A DNA stretch of 23,951 nt, taken from JBBSEZ01 sp038239195 (GTDB lineage Bacteria; Planctomycetota; Planctomycetia; Gemmatales; Gemmataceae). Of this stretch, positions 1 to 5,588 are shown piece by piece. The stretch spans positions 1 through 23,951 of the forward strand of contig JBBSEZ010000112.1 in assembly GCA_038239195.1 (NCBI GenBank). Direction: 5' to 3'. The notes under the pieces were generated by a model, which made no database searches, had not been told where the DNA came from, and saw only the letters and a list, made by a program, of their open reading frames with translations. The position numbers and the translations under genes were made by a program. Numbering within the stretch: position 1 is the stretch's first letter; each line of letters begins with the position of its first letter.

Positions 1-459
1 CTACGCTGGCCTCGCCCCGAAGCGCAGGCGGCGCGGCGAGGCGAGGCGCTCGAAGTCGCGGCACGTCAGCCGGATCGCCTCGACGTGGGTGTGCGTCGCC
101 AGGACGATGAGCGCGTCCGGCGGGAGGGCCTCGTCGAGGAGCGTGGGCAGCCCGTAGAGGTTCCCGAAGGGCGGGACGACGCCCCACTCGCAGTCGCGGA
201 AGGCGCGGGCCACCTCGCACGCACGGGCCAGGCGGACCGGCCCGCCCAGGTGGCGCTCCAGCACGGCGGTATCGATCTGGTGGGTCGCGGGCAGGACGGC
301 CAGGAACGGCCCGTCGGGGCCGTGCAGCAAGACCGCCTTGGCGACGTCGCTGCCCTTGACGTGCAGCGACTTGGCCCGCTTCTGCGCCGTGAAGGCCGGC
401 GCGTGGGACAGCGGCTCGTAGGCGACCTGCCGCTCGGCCAGGAACTCGGCGATTCGCAT
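1..459 (-). CDS. YbaK/EbsC-type aminoacyl-tRNA deacylase
   Basis: Predicted stand-alone editing domain that hydrolyses mischarged aminoacyl-tRNA (the YbaK/ProX fold), acting in the cytoplasm. The 152-aa length fits the family. The fold is recognised from an N-terminal helix (MRIAEFLAER), the conserved lysine in DVAKAVLL (K41), the hydrophobic strand FLAVLPATHQID, and the GVVPPFG motif near residues 93-99 that lines the substrate pocket. The ATG at 459 was chosen because family members begin just before this helix, and a GAGG lies 5 nt upstream. An in-frame ATG at 564, preceded by AGGAGA, would add 35 residues that do not look like the family, and a TATACT-like -10 sequence lies between the two starts. 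The stop codon is at bases 1-3, so the gene is complete. Which tRNA it edits cannot be told. The family is clear; the start is fairly sure. Confidence 0.87.
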   Translation of the reverse strand: MRIAEFLAERQVAYEPLSHAPAFTAQKRAKSLHVKGSDVAKAVLLHGPDGPFLAVLPATHQIDTAVLERHLGGPVRLARACEVARAFRDCEWGVVPPFGNLYGLPTLLDEALPPDALIVLATHTHVEAIRLTCRDFERLASPRRLRFGARPA

Positions 460-519
460 GCTTGCCTCGCTGGTGGGCCAACCGGGCCGTCGGGCCCATT
501 TTCCCCACGCCACCCCTAC

Positions 520-525
520 AGTATA
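520..525 (-). promoter_or_regulatory. Putative -10 element upstream of the YbaK-type gene
   Basis: On the minus strand this reads TATACT, one base from the sigma-70 consensus. It sits about 60 nt upstream of the ATG at 459, so it would give a leader of roughly 50 nt. No convincing -35 lies 16-18 nt away, so this is a weak call. Its position favours the 459 start over 564. Confidence 0.35.
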
Positions 526-640
526 ACAAAGCAAGGCCCCTACCTTCAGGCGCAGTTCGCCCATTGTCTCTCCTAAATTGGCGCGAATCGTGCGGGCGGC
601 GCCGGGCTTGCCGAATGTGCGACGTGGCGAGGGCGAGAAG

Positions 641-1462
641 ATGCTTCCGGCTGAAATCGAAGTGCTCCGCCCCGGCCTGCCGCGCGGCCAGTTCCGCTCC
701 GCCCTGTTCGACTTCGACGGCACGCTGTCGCTGATCCGCGAGGGCTGGCCGCAGGTCATGATTCCGATGATGGTGGACGTGCTGCGGCAGACCGGCACGC
801 CCGAGACGGGCCCCGAACTGACGGCGAAGGTCGAGGAGTTCGTCATGCGGCTGAACGGCCGGCAGACGATCTACCAGATGATCCACCTCGCCGAGGAGGT
901 GCGCCAGCGCGGCGGCGAGCCGCTCGAACCGCTCGACTACAAACACCGCTACCACGACCTGCTGATGGAGCGCATTCGCGGGCGGCTGGCGGGGCTACAG
1001 GACGGCACGGCGAAGGCGGCCGACTGGGTGGTGCCGGGCAGCCATGCCTTTCTGGAGGGGCTGAAGCGTCGCGGCGTCGCGCTCTATCTGGCCAGCGGGA
1101 CCGACCTGAAGTACGTTCGCCAGGAGGCGGAGTTGCTGGGCGTGGCGGGCTACTTTGGGGAGCACGTGTACGGGGCGCTGGACGACTACAAGAACTTCTC
1201 GAAGCAGATGATCATCGAGCGGATCGTGCGCGAGGAGGGGCTGAGCAGGGCGGAACTGCTGGGCTTCGGCGACGGCTTCGTGGAGATCGAGGAGGTGCGC
1301 AAGGCCGGGGGCGTTGCCGTGGCGGTCGCCAGCGACGAGGAGAACCGGGGCGGGGTGAACGCCTGGAAGCGGCAGCGGTTGGTGCAGGCAGGGGCGGACG
1401 TGGTGATCCCGGAATACCGCCAGGGCGAGGGGCTCTTGCGCTGGTTGTTTGCGGAGGAGTGA
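641..1462 (+). CDS. HAD-superfamily phosphatase (phosphoglycolate phosphatase-like)
   Basis: A 273-aa haloacid-dehalogenase-type hydrolase, predicted to remove phosphate from a small cytoplasmic metabolite. Motif I is LFDFDGTLS, with nucleophile D24 and acid/base D26. A helical cap follows. Motif II is around YLASGTD (the Ser in LASGT) and motif III probably a lysine near DDYKNFSK. Motif IV reads GFGDGFVEIEEV, with the Mg-binding aspartate in GDG but Glu where many relatives have the second Asp. The ATG at 641 has GAGGG 7 nt upstream. An in-frame ATG at 578 would add 21 residues with no family-like content. The gene is followed after 3 nt by the next gene, so the two are probably cotranscribed. 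The substrate cannot be assigned; a sugar-phosphate role is possible but not shown. Confidence 0.88.
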   Translation: MLPAEIEVLRPGLPRGQFRSALFDFDGTLSLIREGWPQVMIPMMVDVLRQTGTPETGPELTAKVEEFVMRLNGRQTIYQMIHLAEEVRQRGGEPLEPLDYKHRYHDLLMERIRGRLAGLQDGTAKAADWVVPGSHAFLEGLKRRGVALYLASGTDLKYVRQEAELLGVAGYFGEHVYGALDDYKNFSKQMIIERIVREEGLSRAELLGFGDGFVEIEEVRKAGGVAVAVASDEENRGGVNAWKRQRLVQAGADVVIPEYRQGEGLLRWLFAEE

Positions 1463-1465
1463 GCG

Positions 1466-1870
1466 ATGCAACACAAGCCGTTGATGCCCAACGTGCGAGC
1501 CCTGCTGTTGTGCCGCGAGCTGTTCGAAGATAATCGGACCGGCGAACACATCCTGGTCGGGCCAGCCAGCAAGATCCACGCCAAGCAGTTCCCGTCCGTC
1601 ACCGCCCAGGCCGTCTATCTGGAGGTGACCTCGGGGCGTGGCGACTACATCCCGGCGCTGGAACTGCGCGACGGAAACGACCGGATCGTGTGGGGCAGCC
1701 CGCCGTGGGAAAAGCCTTTTCCCGCCATCGACCCGTTGAAGATCTACTCGATCACGTTCCCCGGCCTGATGCTTTGCGTCCCGGTGCCGGGGCGCTACGA
1801 TCTGGTGCTGTTGCTCAACGGCGAGGAGGCGGCGCGGCGGGCGGTGTGGGTGTTGCCGGTGGGGCAGTAG
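1466..1870 (+). CDS. Conserved protein, DUF6941-like
   Basis: A 134-aa protein of unknown function. The start is well supported: GGAGG lies 9 nt before the ATG, and the gene begins 3 nt after the HAD phosphatase stop, implying one transcript. The opening MPNVRALLLCRELFED and the following beta-rich stretch (YLEVTSGRGDY, PALELRDGNDRIVW, PGRYDLVLLLNGEE) resemble a family I know as DUF6941, small all-beta proteins common in planctomycetes. That match is from memory. The second half looks like a beta-sandwich: a strand with paired 'VPVPGRYDL' and a closing 'ARRAVWVLPV'. There is no signal peptide or membrane segment and no catalytic motif. Coupling to the HAD gene is the only functional hint. Confidence 0.75.
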   Translation: MQHKPLMPNVRALLLCRELFEDNRTGEHILVGPASKIHAKQFPSVTAQAVYLEVTSGRGDYIPALELRDGNDRIVWGSPPWEKPFPAIDPLKIYSITFPGLMLCVPVPGRYDLVLLLNGEEAARRAVWVLPVGQ

Positions 1871-2063
1871 GGGTGAGGAGCATTTCGCCCGGAGGAGCAA
1901 GACGGACCTCGCTACTTTGAGCGGGCGGCGCGAGCCCGAAGAACGCCTCGCCGGACGGCATCCGAGGCGATCTTGCTCGGGTCAACCGCGATTTCCGTCT
2001 TTCCTCTCGAACAAGTCGGGTAGAATGCGGGTGGGAGATCGAGGGGCCCTGAAGCCACGACCT

Positions 2064-2576
2064 ATGACACGCTCGACCATCGCCCCGCGCAAACAGCGGA
2101 CGCGCCAGCACGTCATCGCCGACCTGAGCGTCCACCACGCGGAGGGCTTCATTCTTCGGGAGAGCCACACCGCTCAGCGCCTGGGCAGCGATTACGGCTA
2201 CGACCTTCTCGTTCACCCCTTCGACGAGCGAGGATACGTCGAACCGGGATCGATCTACTTCCAGTTCAAGGCGATGGAGAACCTGGAAGAGAGCGGCCCC
2301 GACTATGTTTTCGACGTGGACATTCGCGACTACCACTTGTGGTCGCGGGAAAAGCCACCGGTCATTCTCGTCCTCTACGACGCGACTCGCGCACGGGCGT
2401 ACTGGGCCTGCGTCCAGGATTACTTCCGGGACGACGTCACGCGCCTTCCGAAAAAGGGCGCCAAGACCGTGCGGGTGCGCGTTCCGAAGCGACAGGCGGT
2501 CGATCGGCGGGCCATCGCCAAGATTCGCAAACGCAAGCAAGAGGGGCAAGCCACGGCAGCGGGGGCTCGATCATGA
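2064..2576 (+). CDS. DUF4365-type protein with PD-(D/E)XK-like residues
   Basis: A 170-aa protein of the DUF4365 type. Its N-terminal pattern TRQHVIADLSVHHAEGFI, then GSDYGYDLLVHPF and SIYFQFKAME, is what I associate with that family. D47 in the 'DYGYD' strand and Q67-x-K69 in 'FQFKA' are spaced like the metal-binding and catalytic residues of PD-(D/E)XK nuclease folds, so a nuclease-like core is inferred; activity is not shown. The C-terminus is very basic (IAKIRKRKQ), which suits nucleic-acid binding. The open frame continues upstream, but the family begins near the ATG at 2064. No strong ribosome-binding site is visible there, and 2025 is an alternative start. The stop overlaps the next start as ATGA, so the two genes are translationally coupled. 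Confidence 0.75.
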   Translation: MTRSTIAPRKQRTRQHVIADLSVHHAEGFILRESHTAQRLGSDYGYDLLVHPFDERGYVEPGSIYFQFKAMENLEESGPDYVFDVDIRDYHLWSREKPPVILVLYDATRARAYWACVQDYFRDDVTRLPKKGAKTVRVRVPKRQAVDRRAIAKIRKRKQEGQATAAGARS

Positions 2577-2827
2577 AACGGTCGGAGACGACCTATGGAC
2601 AACTCGACGGGGTGTTGCGCTCACTCGGCTTCTCCTGTCATCAGGACGCCAGTGTTCCGCCAACCCGCGTGTACCGGCACGAAACCGGGGCGTTGGTCAT
2701 GCTCCCCGCCTTCCCCGAAACGGACAAGGCGTTCGCGGCTCACCTGGCCGCCGTCCGGGCGGAGATCGACAACTTCGGCATCGCCGACCCCGGCGCGTTC
2801 GACGCCGCCCTCCGCAAGGCAGGCTGA
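2573..2827 (+). CDS. Small HicA-fold-like protein
   Basis: An 84-aa protein whose ATG overlaps the stop of the DUF4365-like gene (ATGA), so the two are coupled. The layout is a helix (YGQLDGVLRSLGF), a strand with an aromatic-His element (TRVYRHET), a strand (GALVMLPAFP), then a helix and tail (AAVRAEIDNFGIADPGAFDAAL). This matches the double-stranded-RNA-binding-like fold of HicA/YcfA proteins. The catalytic 'GSH' of true HicA toxins is not present: the equivalent place reads 'PPTRVYRH'. It could still bind RNA or act as a partner to the upstream protein. I recall many such short proteins in planctomycetes without a known function. The identification is by pattern and is moderate at best. 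Confidence 0.6.
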   Translation: MKRSETTYGQLDGVLRSLGFSCHQDASVPPTRVYRHETGALVMLPAFPETDKAFAAHLAAVRAEIDNFGIADPGAFDAALRKAG

Positions 2828-2876
2828 CGTTTCTTGCGGTCGCTCCGCGCGAGGCCGAGAATGGGAGGCCCCATTC

Positions 2877-3113
2877 ATGGACCGCGAAGAACTGCAACAA
2901 CTCTTGCGGCAGCGGCCGTTTCAGCCCTTCCGCGTCATTCTTACGGACGGGCGAACGCTCGACGTCCGGCACCCAGAGATGAATCAACTCGCGCGCACGT
3001 TCATCAAGATCGGCATCCCGGTGCCGAACGCGCCGGAACCGACGTGCGATCATTTGGTGTATGTGCCATTGGCCCAGATCGCGCGGACGGAACTGCTTCC
3101 AGTCTCCGCGTAG
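2877..3113 (+). CDS. Conserved 78-aa protein of unknown function
   Basis: A short protein opening MDREELQQLLRQRPFQPFRV followed by LTDGRTLDVRHPEMNQL and a closing DHLVYVPLAQIARTELL. A GGAGG lies 9 nt before the ATG, and the gene begins 49 nt after the preceding small gene, so it probably belongs to the same unit. The 'RPFQPFRV...TDGR...V.HPE' pattern is one I recognise from many planctomycete genomes, as a small, probably beta-barrel-like (Sm/SH3-like) cytoplasmic protein with no assigned role. There is no signal peptide, membrane segment or catalytic motif. It is surely a real gene, but the function is unknown. Confidence 0.72.
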   Translation: MDREELQQLLRQRPFQPFRVILTDGRTLDVRHPEMNQLARTFIKIGIPVPNAPEPTCDHLVYVPLAQIARTELLPVSA

Positions 3114-3140
3114 CCGCCGGCGTCCTGACGTCGAGGTAAA

Positions 3141-3189
3141 CATCAGGATCATCCCCATCGTCACTCGTTCCACGGTGGAGATCCTGATG
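3141..3189. repeat. 10-bp perfect inverted repeat in a 205-bp gap
   Basis: CATCAGGATC at 3141-3150 is repeated in reverse complement at 3180-3189 (GATCCTGATG), separated by 29 nt. It lies between the end of the 78-aa gene and the convergent end of the permease gene. There is no T-run. It may be a weak bidirectional terminator or chance. Nothing else was recognised in 3114-3318. Confidence 0.35.
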
Positions 3190-3318
3190 CTGCCGGACGA
3201 TGGCCGCGACCGGGAAGCCATCATCCGTCTTTTGCACGTCGTTTGGGTCGAAGTGGTGTCGGCTGCTGGCTGAGGGCGGAACCGAATCACAGCGTCGAAG
3301 CGCCTTCCCCGGAAGCGC

Positions 3319-4710
3319 TCACTCATGCCGCAGCGCCTCGATCGGGTCGAGCAGCGACGCCCGACGTGCCGGATACCACCCGAACAGCACCCCCACCGTC
3401 ATCGCCACCGCCAGCGAGAGGAAAATCGACGGCACGTGGACCTTCGCCGGCAGGTTCAACGACCACAACCACTTCGCCAAAAACGGCACCACCAGCACCA
3501 CCGACAGCCCGACCATCGCCCCGACCATCCCGCCCACCGTTGTCTGAACCACCGCCTCGACGAGGAACTGGAGCGTAATGTCGCGCCGCTTGGCCCCCAG
3601 CGCACGCCGGATGCCGATCTCGCGCGTGCGCTCCGTCACGGTCGCCAGCATGATGTTCATGATGCCGATCCCGCCCACCACCAGCGAGATGCTCGCGATC
3701 AGCACCAGCAGCATCTTGTAGCGGTTCTTCGCCCGCTCCGCCTCCTCCAGCCGGTCGAGCGGGATCGTCACCGCCCAGTCGTTCTTGCTGTGCCGCGACA
3801 GGATCTCGCGCATGATCTCGCCCACGGCCTTGACCTGTTCGCGCCCCTCCGTCGTGTCGATCTCGGCGCGCACCGTCAACGTGATCTGGTTGAGTTCCAC
3901 CTGCTCGCGCATGAACGTCCCGGAGGCGCGGAACATGGTCGTCTCGCCGAACCACTGGTCGCACGTTTCCAGGGGGATGTAGACGTCGTGGTTGTAGTCC
4001 TCGGCCGACTGGCTGCTCCCGCCCGAGCCCCCCGTCGGGACTCGATCGCGCAACACCCCCACGACCTTGTAGAAGTTGCCACCAAGTCGCACCGTTCGGC
4101 CGATGGGGTCGCCGTAAGGAAACAGGCTTTCCGCCACTTCCGAGCCCAGCACCGCCACGTTGTCGGGCGTGAGGGTGTCCGCGTCCGTCAGAAATCGCCC
4201 CTTGGCGATCCGCAACTGGTTGACTTCCGAATACTCCGGGGTGGTGCCAACCGTGCGGCCATTGTGCATCTTGTCCAGCGACCGGATCTCGCAGGGGAAG
4301 ATGCGCATCGGCACCATTCGGGTGATGGTCCCGCTCTGGGCGAGGATCGCGATGCGCTGGTAATCGTCCTTGGTGATGCCGTACTTCGCCACGCGCGTGC
4401 GCCGGGCGCTCGACGAATCGTCGGGCGGCTTGACGCTGCGCAGGATGATGTTGGTCGCCCCCATGCGCTTGATGTCTTCCAGCGCGTCCTGCATGCTGCC
4501 TTCGCCAAAGGCCATCAGGGCGATCACCGCGGCCGTGCCGATGATGATGCCCAGCACCGACAGGAAGGCGCGCAGCTTGTGCAGCCACAGGCTGCGCACC
4601 GCGAGCACGAACGTGCGCCACAACTGCTCGCGCGAGAACCACGACCCCGACGCGCCAAAGAAGCTGCCGAGCCGGGCCCGCAGAGAGCGGAAAAGATGAA
4701 GCGCATGCAT
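3319..4710 (-). CDS. MacB-type ABC transporter permease (FtsX/MacB_PCD)
   Basis: Inner-membrane permease of a tripartite ABC exporter, 463 aa. After a short cytoplasmic N-terminus, one membrane segment lies at about residues 46-69 (FLSVLGIIIGTAAVIALMAF), immediately followed by GEGSMQDALEDI, the start of the periplasmic MacB domain. A periplasmic domain of about 260 residues follows. Then come three segments of the FtsX domain, beginning MLLVLIASISLVVGGIGIMN. The hallmark cytoplasmic loop ERTREIGIRRALGA and the C-terminal signature GWYPARRASLLDPIEALRHE are both present. Unlike E. coli MacB, the ATPase is a separate gene, 12 nt upstream (4723-5487). It is the last gene of the TolC-adaptor-ATPase-permease operon. 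The substrate is unknown; relatives export macrolides, peptides or lipoproteins, or act as mechanotransmitters. Confidence 0.93.
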   Translation of the reverse strand: MHALHLFRSLRARLGSFFGASGSWFSREQLWRTFVLAVRSLWLHKLRAFLSVLGIIIGTAAVIALMAFGEGSMQDALEDIKRMGATNIILRSVKPPDDSSSARRTRVAKYGITKDDYQRIAILAQSGTITRMVPMRIFPCEIRSLDKMHNGRTVGTTPEYSEVNQLRIAKGRFLTDADTLTPDNVAVLGSEVAESLFPYGDPIGRTVRLGGNFYKVVGVLRDRVPTGGSGGSSQSAEDYNHDVYIPLETCDQWFGETTMFRASGTFMREQVELNQITLTVRAEIDTTEGREQVKAVGEIMREILSRHSKNDWAVTIPLDRLEEAERAKNRYKMLLVLIASISLVVGGIGIMNIMLATVTERTREIGIRRALGAKRRDITLQFLVEAVVQTTVGGMVGAMVGLSVVLVVPFLAKWLWSLNLPAKVHVPSIFLSLAVAMTVGVLFGWYPARRASLLDPIEALRHE

Positions 4711-4722
4711 GGCCGCAATGCC

Positions 4723-5487
4723 TCAAGGAAGATGGCGCTGCACGATGGAATCGAGAGGCACGGCGGGCGCGGCGGCAAAGGCACTGATGCCGCGCGGGTT
4801 CTCGTTCCGAACGTCGGACTCGACGTCGCCGTCGCGCATGCGGATGACGCGCCGCGCCCACTCGGCGATGTCGTTCTCGTGCGTGACCATGATGATGGTC
4901 TTGCCCTCGGCGTTGAGCCGGGTGAGCATCTGCATGATCTCGTCGCTGGTCCGCGAGTCGAGGTTGCCCGTCGGCTCGTCGGCCAGGATCACTTGCGGGC
5001 GGTTTACCAGTGCCCGCGCGATCGCCACGCGCTGCTGCTGCCCGCCGGAGAGTTGCATCGGCCGATGGTCGAGGCGATTGCCCAGCCCGACGAGGTCGGC
5101 CAGCGAGACACACCACTGCCTCGTCTCGTCGGTCAGCCGGCAGCCCTGGTAGAGCAACGGCACTTCGATGTTCTCGACGACGGTGTACTGCGGCAGCAGG
5201 TTGTACGACTGAAAGATGAAGCCGAGATAGCGACTTCGCACCTCCGATAGCTGGTCGTCTTCCATCCCAGCCACGTCCTCGTCGCCGAGGAAGTAAGCGC
5301 CGGCGGTGGGCCGATCGAGGCAACCGAGGAGGTTGAGCAGGGTCGATTTCCCCGAGCCCGACGGCCCCATCAGGGCGACGAAATCGCCCTGCTCGACCGT
5401 CAGCGTCACGCTGCGCACGGCGCGAACGGTGACGGACTCGAGGTAATAATTCTTCTCCAGATCGACGACTCGCACCACGGCGGGCAT
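4723..5487 (-). CDS. ABC transporter ATPase, MacB/LolD type
   Basis: The 254-aa ATPase that powers the neighbouring MacB-type permease on the cytoplasmic face of the inner membrane. Walker A is GPSGSGKST (residues 41-49), the Q-loop is in FIFQSYNLLP, the ABC signature LSGGQQQR (146-153), Walker B VILADEP (166-172), the D-loop NLDS, and the switch histidine is H203 in VTHEND. The LLPQYTVVENIEVPLLYQG region is typical of the LolD/MacB subgroup. The start at 5487 has GGAGG about 7 nt upstream, and the family begins just before VVRVVDLEKNY. The frame stays open up to 5592, but that upstream part only translates the intergenic inverted repeat. The ribosome-binding site is itself a 12-bp palindrome. 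There is a C-terminal tail of about 30 residues after the ATPase core. Confidence 0.94.
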   Translation of the reverse strand: MPAVVRVVDLEKNYYLESVTVRAVRSVTLTVEQGDFVALMGPSGSGKSTLLNLLGCLDRPTAGAYFLGDEDVAGMEDDQLSEVRSRYLGFIFQSYNLLPQYTVVENIEVPLLYQGCRLTDETRQWCVSLADLVGLGNRLDHRPMQLSGGQQQRVAIARALVNRPQVILADEPTGNLDSRTSDEIMQMLTRLNAEGKTIIMVTHENDIAEWARRVIRMRDGDVESDVRNENPRGISAFAAAPAVPLDSIVQRHLP

Positions 5488-5488
5488 C

Positions 5489-5500
5489 GGGAGGCCTCCC
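5489..5500 (-). promoter_or_regulatory. Palindromic ribosome-binding site of the ABC ATPase gene
   Basis: GGGAGGCCTCCC is a perfect 12-bp palindrome ending 1 nt before the ATG at 5487. The Shine-Dalgarno GGAGG is one half of it. Two transcripts, or a tight fold, could hide the site, but the function is unproven. Confidence 0.5.
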
Positions 5501-5510
5501 AGTCGGCCCC

Positions 5511-5570
5511 GTTTAGCGACGCTTCGCAAAAGCGCTCGGCGGATGACGCTTCTGCGAAGCGTCGCTAAAC
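5511..5570. repeat. 24-bp near-perfect inverted repeat between adaptor and ATPase genes
   Basis: The left arm at 5511-5534 (begins GTTTAGCGACGC) is the reverse complement of 5547-5570 with a single mismatch, around a 12-nt loop. It starts 18 nt after the adaptor stop and ends 23 nt before the ATPase start, so it fills the gap. There is no T-run after either arm, so it is not a classical Rho-independent terminator. A REP-like or mobile palindromic unit that protects the upstream mRNA end, or that lowers read-through, is more likely. No second copy was seen in this window. Confidence 0.85.
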
Positions 5571-5588
5571 GTTGGGCCAGGACACAGT

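Noticed and set aside
2573..2827. True HicA toxin of a HicAB pair
   Set aside because: The catalytic Gly-Ser-His is missing and no HicB-like gene is adjacent, so only a fold-level resemblance is claimed.
3323..5323. Long open frames on both strands across the permease and ATPase genes (666 aa minus, 641 aa plus)
   Set aside because: They are rich in Arg, His, Gly and Ala with no domain pattern. The true genes in this stretch have full ABC motifs. They are side effects of high GC content.
5511..5570. Rho-independent terminator
   Set aside because: The stem is strong but no T-run follows on either strand, so it was kept as an inverted repeat.
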